Assembly: GCA_016928835.1 (NCBI GenBank)
Contig: JAFGJW010000005.1
Coordinates: forward strand, 1 to 64,000
Direction: 5' to 3'
Source: Candidatus Woesearchaeota archaeon
Lineage (GTDB): Archaea; Nanobdellota; Nanobdellia; Woesearchaeales; GW2011-AR15
DNA: 64,000 nt
Shown: positions 18,553 through 25,899 of the stretch, one piece after another
Layout of the letters: each line of letters opens with the position of its first letter
Numbering within the stretch: the stretch's first letter is position 1
Translations under genes and position numbers: made by a program
Notes under the pieces: model-generated
What the model was told of the DNA's origin: nothing
Database searches by the model: none
Seen by the model: the letters and a program-made list of their open reading frames with translations, nothing else

Positions 18553-18960
18553 TTGCTAGGTCAAATGAAAACTGCCAAACTGAAGCAATACACTATCTCA
18601 TTCATCTTTCTTCTTGCTGTTGACTTTGTCTGGCTGGCTGTGCTCATGAAAGATTTTTATGATATGCAGTTCTCTGTGTTTGAGAGGACACTGGTGGTAT
18701 GGTCCGCTGCCCTTGCCTGGATACTTATTCCCCTTGGAATAGTCCTGTTTGTACTGCCTCTGTCCAAAAAAATATCTGATGCTGCAAAGAACGGCGCATT
18801 CTACGGTTTAATCCTGTATGGAGTCTATGATCTGACAAATTACGCGACGCTGGCAAAATGGCCCATGGGTCTCGTAATTGTAGATACCTTGTGGGGCACT
18901 TTTCTCTGTTTGCTGACTTCTGTTATGGTGTTTGGTCTGTCAAAAAAATGGAACCTCTGA
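18553..18960 (+). CDS. DUF2177-like membrane protein
   Basis: 135 residues with four membrane helices. The patterns VDFVWLAVLMKDFYD, NGAFYGLILYGVYDLTNYATL and VDTLWGTFLC match my recollection of DUF2177. The TTG start is chosen over ATG 18565 because an aaggagg ribosome-binding site lies six bases before the TTG. The function of the family is unknown. It overlaps the next gene. Confidence 0.75.
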   Translation: MLGQMKTAKLKQYTISFIFLLAVDFVWLAVLMKDFYDMQFSVFERTLVVWSAALAWILIPLGIVLFVLPLSKKISDAAKNGAFYGLILYGVYDLTNYATLAKWPMGLVIVDTLWGTFLCLLTSVMVFGLSKKWNL

Positions 18961-19205
18961 AAATAATCCTGCTGATCGTGATCTTTCTTTATACCAGGCC
19001 TCTCTGGATTTTTCGCTATAAGTTCAGGAGCATTGTCTACAATGATAAGAGCTGGAAGATAAATTTCAGGCCGGTTTTCTGGCAGGAGATAAAGGCATTG
19101 TTGTCTAACAAGTACTTTAAGAAAAAAGAGATGAAGATAGCAAACGGATACAGGGTTTATCTGATTGGATTCCTGTTGCTGTGGTTCCTGTACAGCAATC
19201 TATGA
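18948..19205 (+). CDS. Small membrane protein coupled to DUF2177 gene
   Basis: The track starts this frame at 18858, inside DUF2177; the ATG at 18948 (MEPLKIILLIV) overlaps the previous stop by only 13 bases and is more likely. The 85-residue product has an N-terminal hydrophobic helix, a basic middle (KSWKINFRPVFWQEIKALL) and a C-terminal helix. No family is recognised. Tight overlap suggests coupled translation with the DUF2177 protein. Confidence 0.5.
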   Translation: MEPLKIILLIVIFLYTRPLWIFRYKFRSIVYNDKSWKINFRPVFWQEIKALLSNKYFKKKEMKIANGYRVYLIGFLLLWFLYSNL

Positions 19206-19210
19206 TAGTG

Positions 19211-19609
19211 TCAGCTAAACCTCAGCAATATCCTGTACACTACAAAATAGATTAAAAGAATGCTGCATATAAGATAGCTCATAAATAAATGATACGGCAT
19301 TGTTATTGGCTTAATTCCATCTATGATCATTATTATGAATGCTGCTGTTACTAATGCTAAAAACGTCATCCTGTTTGCTTTTGCAGCAACAAAATGCATT
19401 CTCTCATCTACTAATTTTTTCTTGCTTATGAATGCCCTTACTGTAGCTATTATTAATCCAACAAAACCAATATAAATAAGCCAGTTGCCAACTGAGCCGA
19501 AACTTGAATAGTCATCTCTTCCGAGCTTGAAGTAATTCAAGAGCATGCCAAGTATCATCCAGGCTATTGAGATAAAATACATATAAGTTGCTTTTTTCTT
19601 TTTTTCCAT
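19211..19609 (-). CDS. DUF2178-like membrane protein
   Basis: 132 residues with four membrane helices and a KKKLVDERMHFVAAKANRMTF motif between helices 2 and 3, typical of the DUF2178 family. It lies three bases after the XRE regulator gene, an arrangement that recurs widely: a small Cro/CI-like regulator followed by a DUF2178 membrane protein. It is probably controlled by the operator before that regulator. Role unknown. Confidence 0.75.
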   Translation of the reverse strand: MEKKKKATYMYFISIAWMILGMLLNYFKLGRDDYSSFGSVGNWLIYIGFVGLIIATVRAFISKKKLVDERMHFVAAKANRMTFLALVTAAFIIMIIDGIKPITMPYHLFMSYLICSILLIYFVVYRILLRFS

Positions 19610-19612
19610 TTT

Positions 19613-19807
19613 TTACACCTCAAATAAATCTGTAACTTTGCATTTGAACAATTTGGCAAATCTGATTGCTAATGGCAAGCTTGGGATATATCTGTTGTTT
19701 TCTATTGAGATTATGGTCTGCCTTGTGACATTTACTTTATACGCTAGCTTTTCCTGCGTTAGGTTGTGTTTTTCCCTGTATTTCTTTAGGTTGTTTTTTC
19801 TTAACAT
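19613..19807 (-). CDS. XRE-family (YozG-like) transcriptional regulator
   Basis: 64 residues, a single helix-turn-helix (LTQEKLAYKVNVTRQTIISIENNRYIPS), the compact YozG/YgzD type. It binds DNA as a dimer. Two tandem palindromes lie immediately before its ATG and downstream of its TATA box, so autorepression is likely. It is co-transcribed with the DUF2178 membrane protein. Confidence 0.88.
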   Translation of the reverse strand: MLRKNNLKKYREKHNLTQEKLAYKVNVTRQTIISIENNRYIPSLPLAIRFAKLFKCKVTDLFEV

Positions 19808-19808
19808 T

Positions 19809-19840
19809 GTAAAGTATACTTTACGTAAAGTAAGCTTTAC
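19809..19840. promoter_or_regulatory. Tandem palindromic operator of XRE/DUF2178 operon
   Basis: 19809-19824 reads GTAAAGTATACTTTAC, a perfect 16-bp palindrome. 19825-19840 reads GTAAAGTAAGCTTTAC, the same palindrome with two central changes. A TATA box (TTTATATAG on the minus strand, 19841-19849) lies directly upstream and the ATG directly downstream. Bound dimers would cover the transcription start, as expected for autoregulation by the adjacent XRE protein. Confidence 0.75.
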
Positions 19841-20022
19841 TATATAAATCTTTTGTTTTTATTGGAGTTTATAAGCCTGGCCTAAGATTTAATTTTTGGT
19901 TAAGTTTAGCCCGATATCAATGTGGGTGGTAGGCATTGCAATAACTCTATATGAGAATAGGGTATGCTGGGATTAATTTTATATATAAGATTCTTCTACC
20001 CCTGCTCATTGGGGTGGTGTTT

Positions 20023-20784
20023 ATGGCAGAACGTGAAACAATTGAGGATATTGTGTTAACAAAGGAAGAGGGTGATGGCTGGCTTCTTGAGTATGACGAT
20101 GAACAAGGCCCTATTTCTGATGATTTGGTTAATGTGCTAAAACTTCTTCAACGTTCTCCAGGCCAAACAGTTGCATATATACGTATATTTAATGAGTATA
20201 CTGGTGGTGTGGCTGAAGAAGAGTATAAACGTTCCCGTGTATATAATATAATTTACAGGTTGAGACAGGCGCTGCCAGTATCTCTTAGGGGCAGAATAAG
20301 GACAGAACGTGGCCAAGGCTATAAATATCAGCGGCATGAGCATCAGCTACATGTGTATATATTTGCCAAAGAAACTGATGAATATGCGGATTATCTACAA
20401 AACTATTTTATCCAAAAAGGCCACAGGGTTACTCGTAATTTTGTTCTTGGTGAAGGTGGCGAATTTGAGAGATTTAGATCAGATTCACCTGACTTAATAG
20501 TTGCGAATGCCAGACAAGATGGGAATATTCTTCCACTGATCAGATCAGATGGTTATCTTTCTAATATGCTTGAGTTGTGCGCCAGACTAAATATTAAACC
20601 TAATTTCCTTGTTTATGATGGGCGTGCAAATGAAACAGCATATAATCACATAAATGGGTGTTTGTATGGTACTACCTGCTCTCCTAGGCTTGCATATATT
20701 AGGGAAACAAGAGTAGAGATGATGCTTGACAGAGTTTTACGATTTTTTACTGAGGAAACTGATTCAAGATTAAAACGGTTATAG
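20023..20784 (+). CDS. Winged-helix (OmpR/PhoB-type DNA-binding) protein with unknown C-terminal domain
   Basis: The start is set at ATG 20023 (MAERETIEDIV): a ggggtggtg site is just upstream and the track's extra 24 residues are hydrophobic and poor. Residues 30-100 resemble the Trans_reg_C winged helix: SRVYNIIYRLRQALPVSLRGRI and RTERGQGYKYQR. Residues 105-254 have an alpha/beta pattern (LHVYIFAKETDEYADYLQNYF) reminiscent of a receiver or TIR-like fold, but without clear catalytic residues. A second protein with the same winged helix is at 28314-29027. Regulation target unknown. Confidence 0.65.
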   Translation: MAERETIEDIVLTKEEGDGWLLEYDDEQGPISDDLVNVLKLLQRSPGQTVAYIRIFNEYTGGVAEEEYKRSRVYNIIYRLRQALPVSLRGRIRTERGQGYKYQRHEHQLHVYIFAKETDEYADYLQNYFIQKGHRVTRNFVLGEGGEFERFRSDSPDLIVANARQDGNILPLIRSDGYLSNMLELCARLNIKPNFLVYDGRANETAYNHINGCLYGTTCSPRLAYIRETRVEMMLDRVLRFFTEETDSRLKRL

Positions 20785-20819
20785 CACAGTGCTCTTTTTT
20801 AGTGAACTAGCCATTGATT

Positions 20820-22157
20820 TTATTTCTTTCTTTTTTTCTTCTTCCTCTTTTTCAGCACAGACAGCATTATGATTACTATAACAATAGCTCCAGTTATCCT
20901 CACAATGGGTATGCTGAAAAACGATGGTGTGTATAGTTCCTCATACTCTATATCTTTTGTCAATGCTTCCCATTCTTCTGTGTCAAGGTCCTGCTTCTCT
21001 CCTTCTGTACCATCATTAAATTTGATCTGTGAGCCAGCTTCAACTATAACTAAGTCTCCATTTCCCTGGACCTCAACCTCTCCTTCATACACCATCAAGA
21101 TATCTGTGTTTGTTTCATTGTCATGGCCTAATATAAATTCTGTGCCCCTAATCCCCAGGACAACTGTTGGTGTCTTATGATAAAGTTCTGGTTTCTGTCC
21201 TGTGAGCCTTCTGTACATGACCTTGACTATTCCTTTTGTGATTACACTTACAGGATACTGGCCTGAATATTCTAAGTTTGGGTCAGTTGAATATGCAGTG
21301 TAGATAGTATTTGGAAGCAGATCCACTATCCTTCTTCCTCCATTTGGCTCCAATACCTCGATCCTTGCCCTGCTCTTGTCGCCAATCTTTAGCATATCCC
21401 CTGGATACAGAGAAGTGCCTGATCCTGCCCTTGTCCATTTATTCTGCTTTTCCCTGAACACAGAAATCCCTGCTTTGTTCAACACGCCAGTAATCCTTGC
21501 TGTGATTGTCCTTGTCACAACAGGCTGCTTTGAAAAGAGCCATTTTATCTTGCTTACTATGCCAGAGTCTGTATCAATCTCTGCGCTTGCAGTTGGTTCA
21601 TCTGACTCCAGTTCTTGATAATGTTCAGGCTCTCCTATTGGTTCGTCTGGAACCGGGTCCCTTATCTTGTTTTCGCATAAGCATGAATCCCATCCATACT
21701 CCTGGGTGTATCTTGCCCATTCTCCTGTCTCATACCCCTTTTCAATGCAGAAATCATGGCATGGGACTTGCTTGCATTCGGTTAATTTTTCATCAAAGAT
21801 CTTATTGCAGTCAGCCCAGCATGTTGACACATCTGATCCAGCTTCCCTTTTTGACTGGCATGTTTTTATGCATCCAGTGTATGTTCCTTTTATTCCTTCA
21901 GCGCATGCCCTGTAATCAGAATATTCAGGACACCATTTGCTATCATAGATATTGCATACATTGCAGTAGCAGAACACATCAAGGGCGCATCCAGAATAAC
22001 CATGCTCCTGGCAGTACTCGTATTTTGTCATCTCGCATTCATCCTCACAGTCAGCAGCACATACATCATACATGCCTGCGCAATCCTCACCAGGAGACAG
22101 TTCAGCATAAACAGCACTCATTAGGATAAGAATTACCAGGAAATGTATAGTTCTCAT
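20820..22157 (-). CDS. Secreted FecR-domain membrane protein with Cys-rich N-terminus
   Basis: Signal peptide (LVILILMSAVYA), a Cys-rich region of about 140 residues with spacing such as CAADCEDECEMTKYEYC, then a FecR-like domain (about residues 245-385: GDMLKIGDKSRARIEV, TPTVVLGIRGTEFILG and VYEGEVEV), and a C-terminal membrane helix with a Lys/Arg tail. In bacteria FecR domains sense signals at the envelope; in archaea they appear in surface proteins. No sigma or TonB partner is nearby, so signalling is not implied. Confidence 0.75.
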   Translation of the reverse strand: MRTIHFLVILILMSAVYAELSPGEDCAGMYDVCAADCEDECEMTKYEYCQEHGYSGCALDVFCYCNVCNIYDSKWCPEYSDYRACAEGIKGTYTGCIKTCQSKREAGSDVSTCWADCNKIFDEKLTECKQVPCHDFCIEKGYETGEWARYTQEYGWDSCLCENKIRDPVPDEPIGEPEHYQELESDEPTASAEIDTDSGIVSKIKWLFSKQPVVTRTITARITGVLNKAGISVFREKQNKWTRAGSGTSLYPGDMLKIGDKSRARIEVLEPNGGRRIVDLLPNTIYTAYSTDPNLEYSGQYPVSVITKGIVKVMYRRLTGQKPELYHKTPTVVLGIRGTEFILGHDNETNTDILMVYEGEVEVQGNGDLVIVEAGSQIKFNDGTEGEKQDLDTEEWEALTKDIEYEELYTPSFFSIPIVRITGAIVIVIIMLSVLKKRKKKKRKK

Positions 22158-22269
22158 AAGATCACCCCATTGTTTTTAATTTAAAGAGAGTATAAATATT
22201 TTTCTTAAAACTGCAGCACTCTGCCTTAGTTTTCAGATTGAGAAATGTTGTTAAGAAAAAAAGAAAAAA

Positions 22270-22845
22270 TTACCAGTTGCCTAAGCCTGGAAATCTTTCA
22301 TGCATTTCATAGCCTGCTTCTGGGTCGCAGGAATCATAATAATTTTCCTGGGTTATAGCAAAAGCGCCCCATATCTCTGCTCCGATTCTGGTGCCGTCTG
22401 CTGCGTACCATACTCCTGTGTCAAGATAAGCATCGCTTGGAGCAGCAACTATCTTCACAAAATAATCATAATAGCATCCTTCTGCATACTCCTCATATTC
22501 ATGGTTTGTGAGCCATGCTCCTGAGCCAATGTAGCCTGCAAAGCCGTAATGCCTGTCCAATAAATTATCTCCGTCACAGTCTTTGTTGCTGAGCCATGCG
22601 TCATTCCATTTCATCATCAATTTTACATCACAATAATCTCCCCCAAGAACCCTGTCATAGTCGCAGTATCTGCCGTTAAACATATGCGCCTGGTAATTAT
22701 ACCCGAACACATCATAACCTGTAGCCAGAGTTTCTCCTGTTGACGATAACAGTTGGCCGCTCTGTATTGTTGTGCATTCCTGTTTTGCTGCTGCCATTGC
22801 CGCCATCAAAAATGCAGCAACTAAAGCCAATAAAACCTTTTTCAT
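22270..22845 (-). CDS. Secreted protein of unknown family
   Basis: 191 residues with a clear signal peptide (LLALVAAFLMAAMAAAKQ). The mature part is rich in Tyr, Asp, Gly and Cys (YDRVLGGDYCDVKLMMKW, CDGDNLLDRHYGFAGYIG), suggesting a small disulfide-bonded beta domain. A ribosome-binding site (aaaggagggc) precedes the ATG. A decayed copy of its last 20 codons lies at 24406-24467. No family is recognised. Confidence 0.65.
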   Translation of the reverse strand: MKKVLLALVAAFLMAAMAAAKQECTTIQSGQLLSSTGETLATGYDVFGYNYQAHMFNGRYCDYDRVLGGDYCDVKLMMKWNDAWLSNKDCDGDNLLDRHYGFAGYIGSGAWLTNHEYEEYAEGCYYDYFVKIVAAPSDAYLDTGVWYAADGTRIGAEIWGAFAITQENYYDSCDPEAGYEMHERFPGLGNW

Positions 22846-22989
22846 TGTTTTGCCCTCCTTTATCTTTTGTAATATTATTTAAAAAATTAACATATAAAAA
22901 CTTTATGATAGAAATTTATCCGAAAATTTGGTAAATGAAAATATTTATATATCTTCTTACTTTTCTTACTTTTAAGAAAGGTGGTTATT

Positions 22990-23232
22990 ATGATTGATAT
23001 TAAGACTGCAACAATAACAAGCAAAGGCCAGATAGCCTTGCCAAAAGAAATCAGGGAAGAGACAGGGTTTAAAGAAGGGGATAAAGTGGCAGTTGTTTCC
23101 TACGAAGACAGGATTGAGATCAGACCAATGTGGCAGGTAAAGGAGAGGATTGAAACAGCCTATGCAAGTGAAAAATCTCTGGCTAAAGACTGGCTTGTGA
23201 AAGAAGAGGATAAAGCATGGAAAGATCTCTAG
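22990..23232 (+). CDS. AbrB/MazE-type antitoxin or regulator
   Basis: The start is set at ATG 22990 because the aaaggtgg ribosome-binding site ends five bases upstream; the track's GTG lies within it. The 80-residue protein has an SpoVT/AbrB swapped-hairpin domain (TATITSKGQIALPKEIREE..GFKEGDKVAVV) and a short helical tail that would clasp a toxin. Repeated CTTACTTTT runs lie between a TATA (aaatatttatata) and the start. Its normal partner would be the overlapping mazF-like frame, which is only a stub here. Confidence 0.8.
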   Translation: MIDIKTATITSKGQIALPKEIREETGFKEGDKVAVVSYEDRIEIRPMWQVKERIETAYASEKSLAKDWLVKEEDKAWKDL

Positions 23233-23291
23233 AAAAAGGAGACATTGTGGTTATTCCTTTTCCATTGCATAGTGGGCAGTTCATTATGTAA
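23217..23291 (+). pseudogene. Truncated MazF/PemK toxin remnant
   Basis: The ATG overlaps the antitoxin's last codons, exactly where the toxin of a mazEF pair begins. The first residues MERSLEKGDIVVIPFPLHS match the start of PemK/MazF toxins (KGDIVVIPFPFSD in typical members), but the frame stops after 24 codons; family members are about 110 residues. Downstream bases show no continuation of the family in any frame. So the toxin has been deleted, leaving the antitoxin gene behind. Confidence 0.7.
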
Positions 23292-23315
23292 TACAAGTAT
23301 ATACAGTTTCTATCT

Positions 23316-23525
23316 CTACCTATTCAGATAATCATACGCCATCTGTATCCTTGCATCCTGAGCAGGATAATCGTTTCTTGTCGTATGGTATTCTAGATTA
23401 AGCCTGTCCATAACCCTCTCTGCTGCCTCTAATCCATGCCTTGCTTTCACAGGATTGCAGTTAAGCCTACGCTCAGCATTGCTGATTAGTTGCTCAAGTC
23501 TTCTTTCAAGTTTAAGCCTGTCCAT
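23316..23525 (-). CDS. Small helical protein, unknown
   Basis: 69 residues, predicted all-helical and amphipathic (LKLERRLEQLISNAERRLNC and HGLEAAERVMDRLNLEYH). No motif is recognised. It is divergent from the HExxH-protein gene and shares the AT-rich promoter gap (gattatatttaaattt). The composition looks like coding sequence, but the short length leaves doubt. Confidence 0.5.
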   Translation of the reverse strand: MDRLKLERRLEQLISNAERRLNCNPVKARHGLEAAERVMDRLNLEYHTTRNDYPAQDARIQMAYDYLNR

Positions 23526-23599
23526 AATGCCTTGTTTGGAGCGATTATATTTAAATTTATGTGGTAAATTTTATAATTAACATATTCTCACCCGAGGCT

Positions 23600-24352
23600 A
23601 TGGCTGTTCCAAGCATAAGAATAAAAACAGGCAATCCCCGGATAGACGCCCAATGCCTTTACAGATACTATCCAGATTACTGGGAGGGCATTATTGACCA
23701 CCTCTGGCCCAAGCTCGAGCATTTGACTGGGTCAAGGAGAAAGGATCTCAGATACCTGAAGGGTTTTATGGAGGGACAATATGCTTTATTTAAAGGCGAG
23801 TTAGAAGCATTTGCACAAGAATTGCAGACAAGATGGGATAAAATACATGAACCTTTCATGTCTGAGCTTGAACATATCCTTGACATTAAATGGTCAAGGG
23901 GAAGAATAAGTGGCTATGTATCTTTGGCACCCGGCAATCCCAGGAATATACAATCCAGGGAGTTTGTTTTAGATTATAGACAAAATATTGAAGCAGCAAT
24001 ACAGGCATGCGCACACGAGATCATCCATTTCCTCTTTTTTAGAAAATGGAAGCAGATATTCCCTGATCATGACCCAGCCCAGTATGATCGTCCGGCTCTG
24101 GCTTGGCACTTGAGCGAGCTGTTTGTTGTTCTCATGCTTAATGAGCCTTCTATTTCCCAATTAGTATTAACTCAAAGAGCAGAGTATGAAGGGCCTTATC
24201 GATTTTACGAAAGGGCAATGATTGGAGACAAGTCAGTGGCGGAACATTTTGGTGGGCTCTACAGGCAGCATCGTGGAGATATGAAAGCATTATTGGAGCA
24301 AGCATATGCTGATGCGCTGGAATATGCTCGTGTCTTTGAAGGATTCAGGTAA
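23600..24352 (+). CDS. Predicted HExxH metallopeptidase-like protein
   Basis: The start is set at ATG 23600 (MAVPSIRIKTGN), because a TATA near 23545 would start transcription around 23572; the track's GTG 23561 would lie upstream of that. The 250-residue protein has ACAHEIIHFLFF (HExxH around residue 145) and, about 25 residues later, HLSELFVV, whose Glu could be the third zinc ligand. No signal peptide, so probably cytoplasmic. The family is not recognised; function is inferred only from the zinc motif. Confidence 0.6.
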   Translation: MAVPSIRIKTGNPRIDAQCLYRYYPDYWEGIIDHLWPKLEHLTGSRRKDLRYLKGFMEGQYALFKGELEAFAQELQTRWDKIHEPFMSELEHILDIKWSRGRISGYVSLAPGNPRNIQSREFVLDYRQNIEAAIQACAHEIIHFLFFRKWKQIFPDHDPAQYDRPALAWHLSELFVVLMLNEPSISQLVLTQRAEYEGPYRFYERAMIGDKSVAEHFGGLYRQHRGDMKALLEQAYADALEYARVFEGFR

Positions 24353-24405
24353 TGGTAATTAATCTCCTTGCTGAGGCAAAGTATATATGGAAAAAAAGAA
24401 AAAGA

Positions 24406-24470
24406 TTACCAGTTGCCTAGGCCTGGAAATCTTTCATGCATGTCATAGCTCGCTTCTGGGTCGCATGAGT
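24406..24470 (-). pseudogene. Decayed copy of the 3' end of the 22270-22845 secreted-protein gene
   Basis: On the minus strand this reads NSCDPEASYDMHERFPGLGNW then a stop. The intact gene ends SCDPEAGYEMHERFPGLGNW then a stop. About 60 bases align with a few changes, including the A-rich sequence after the stop. Nothing recognisable of the gene continues beyond, so it is a fragment left by duplication and deletion. Confidence 0.75.
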
Positions 24471-24482
24471 TTGATTTTTATT

Positions 24483-24512
24483 TTTATCCCGGTTCTACAA
24501 CAAAGTTTATAA
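24483..24512 (+). promoter_or_regulatory. 30-base TTTATCC-N16-TTTATAA element, copy 1
   Basis: TTTATCC, 16 bases, TTTATAA. The TATA-like end lies about 33 bases before the ORF6N start, so this may be its promoter. Same length and outer motifs at 25800-25829, 29191-29220 and 30487-30516. Confidence 0.55.
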
Positions 24513-24544
24513 AACAAGCTAAGATAAGATATAAAAAATGAAGG

Positions 24545-25058
24545 ATGAAATTTGAGAAGCAAAAAATGAGCAATGATTTAACAGTTGATGATAATAAGAT
24601 ACGAAATAGAATCTATACACTTAGAGGAATTCAGGTTATTTTAGATAGGGATTTGGCAACACTTTATGAAATTGAGACAAGAGCATTAAAGCAGGCAGTA
24701 AATAGTAATAAAAACAGGTTTCCAGGTGATTTTATGTTTACATTAACTGAAGAGGAGGCTGATAACCTGGTGTCACAAAATGTGATACCTTCAAAAAAGC
24801 ACCTGGGAGGCGCTCTTCCCTATGCCTTTACAGAACAAGGAGTTGCAAACCTGTCAAGTGTTTTAAACAATTATAAAGCCATTGAAGTAAATATACATAT
24901 TATGAGAGCTTTTGTCTCAATGAGCAAGTTTATTTCAAAAAAATGCGAAAATATTCCTGGGATTGGATAATATTGAGAGGAAGCAGCTGGAATCCCAATT
25001 AGACACAGAGGAAAAATTTAAAAAGATTTTTGAGGCAAGAAGGCGCTTCTATGGATAA
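24545..25058 (+). pseudogene. ORF6N-domain protein, frameshifted
   Basis: The track ORF (24545-24970) has an ORF6N DNA-binding domain (RNRIYTLRGIQVILDRDLATLYEIETRALKQAV and YAFTEQGVANLSSVL). It diverges after an A7 run at about 24940 into a short nonsense tail. Dropping one A restores the family's continuation: AKIFLGLDNIERKQLESQLD then TEEKFKKIFEA, ending at 25058. So one A has been gained in the run, by mutation or sequencing error. A further small frame (MDKILRRVYEELESHKKVLE) begins at 25051. ORF6N proteins occur in phages and mobile elements. Confidence 0.75.
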
Positions 25059-25201
25059 AATACTTAGGAGAGTTTATGAAGAATTAGAATCGCATAAAAA
25101 GGTGCTTGAAGCTTTTAGGTATAGGTAAATTGAAACTAATATATGAATCAAAATGACATTTATTCCTCAGAATCTGGATGAGGTTCCTTGCTTTCAACAC
25201 A

Positions 25202-25513
25202 CTACGACTTTTTTGGGAGTATTCTTATGCCTTCTTTTTCTCTTATGATATATCCTGATTTGCCTTCTGCAATCTTGTATTCATTTGCTATCTCATTCGG
25301 AATTCTCAATGCTAGACTGTTCCCCCATTTTTTGAAAACAACTTCCTTGGCATTTTTTAATTTCCTGTATTTATGTGCCAGGTCCTTCAATTGTGCCATG
25401 GTCATTATCTCTTCACCGCATTCCTGGCATTTGTAAGCCTCGAACTCCACTCCATCCTGTTCTATTTTATCATCTACTTTTTCCATCTTTCCTTTGCATA
25501 CCGGGCAATCCAT
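25202..25513 (-). CDS. Zinc-finger plus AbrB-like antitoxin (YgiT/MqsA-style)
   Basis: The start is set at ATG 25513 (MDCPVCKGKMEKV), preceded by gagagg. The 103-residue protein has an N-terminal zinc ribbon (CPVCKG and CQECGE) and a C-terminal AbrB/SpoVT domain (VFKKWGNSLALRIPNEIANEYKI). The zinc part would hold the toxin and the AbrB part bind DNA. It starts one base after the stop of the DUF4258 toxin gene, so the order is toxin then antitoxin, as in several such families. Confidence 0.75.
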   Translation of the reverse strand: MDCPVCKGKMEKVDDKIEQDGVEFEAYKCQECGEEIMTMAQLKDLAHKYRKLKNAKEVVFKKWGNSLALRIPNEIANEYKIAEGKSGYIIREKEGIRILPKKS

Positions 25514-25514
25514 T

Positions 25515-25751
25515 TTAATTTCCTCTCTCAATAGTTTTTATTATGATACTGTGACCAAGGTCTTCGCCAATACAGACTATTGAACCTTTTTTTGATCTTT
25601 TAACAAATTTGATCATGTTTTTTCCGAACCTCACCACTTTTCCTGTTTGAATTGCGCTATACACTTGGTCTGGGAAAGCAATATCCCTTTCTCGCGCTCT
25701 CTTAACTGCATGCACTTTTATCACTATGGGCTTTCCGTCAAAGTGAATCAT
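25515..25751 (-). CDS. DUF4258-family toxin-like protein
   Basis: 78 residues: VIKVHAVKRARERDIAF near the start and KGSIVCIGEDLGHSIIIKTI at the end follow the DUF4258 pattern, RelE-fold-like proteins usually encoded beside zinc-finger antitoxins. Coupled to the downstream antitoxin (gap of one base). A 16-bp palindrome lies 12 bases before the ATG. Toxic activity (RNase) is inferred from context. Confidence 0.7.
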   Translation of the reverse strand: MIHFDGKPIVIKVHAVKRARERDIAFPDQVYSAIQTGKVVRFGKNMIKFVKRSKKGSIVCIGEDLGHSIIIKTIERGN

Positions 25752-25762
25752 GTAGATACAAG

Positions 25763-25778
25763 TATATACATGTATATA
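25763..25778. promoter_or_regulatory. Palindromic operator of DUF4258 toxin-antitoxin operon
   Basis: TATATACATGTATATA is a perfect 16-bp palindrome overlapping the TATA element (TTTATATA on the minus strand) just before the toxin gene. Its position fits autoregulation by the AbrB-domain antitoxin. A related sequence, ATACAAGTATATACA, also occurs near 23292. Confidence 0.6.
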
Positions 25779-25799
25779 AATGTTTCTATCTTACAACGG

Positions 25800-25829
25800 T
25801 TTATCCTGTTTTTGAAGAAAGGTTTATAA
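25800..25829 (+). promoter_or_regulatory. 30-base TTTATCC-N16-TTTATAA element, copy 2
   Basis: TTTATCCTGTTTTTG then a variable section and TTTATAA, about 70 bases before the relE remnant. Its core TCCTGTTTTTG is identical to copy 3. Confidence 0.55.
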
Positions 25830-25883
25830 GAACTGGTATTAGCTTATGGCCCAATAGTTGAAGCAAAAATATAAAAAGAACAA

Positions 25884-25899
25884 GGTCTAATTTTAGACC
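25884..25899. promoter_or_regulatory. Inverted-repeat operator before relE-like gene
   Basis: GGTCTAATTTTAGACC: 7-bp arms (GGTCTAA/TTAGACC) with a two-base centre, lying between a TATA-like aaaatataaaaag (25866-25878) and the ATG at 25900. The location fits repression by a toxin-antitoxin complex. Confidence 0.6.

Noticed and set aside
21506-22129. 207-residue plus-strand ORF opposite the FecR-domain gene
   Set aside because: Antisense shadow of a well-supported Cys-rich coding sequence; composition rich in His, Gln and Cys from complementing Asp, Glu and Cys codons.
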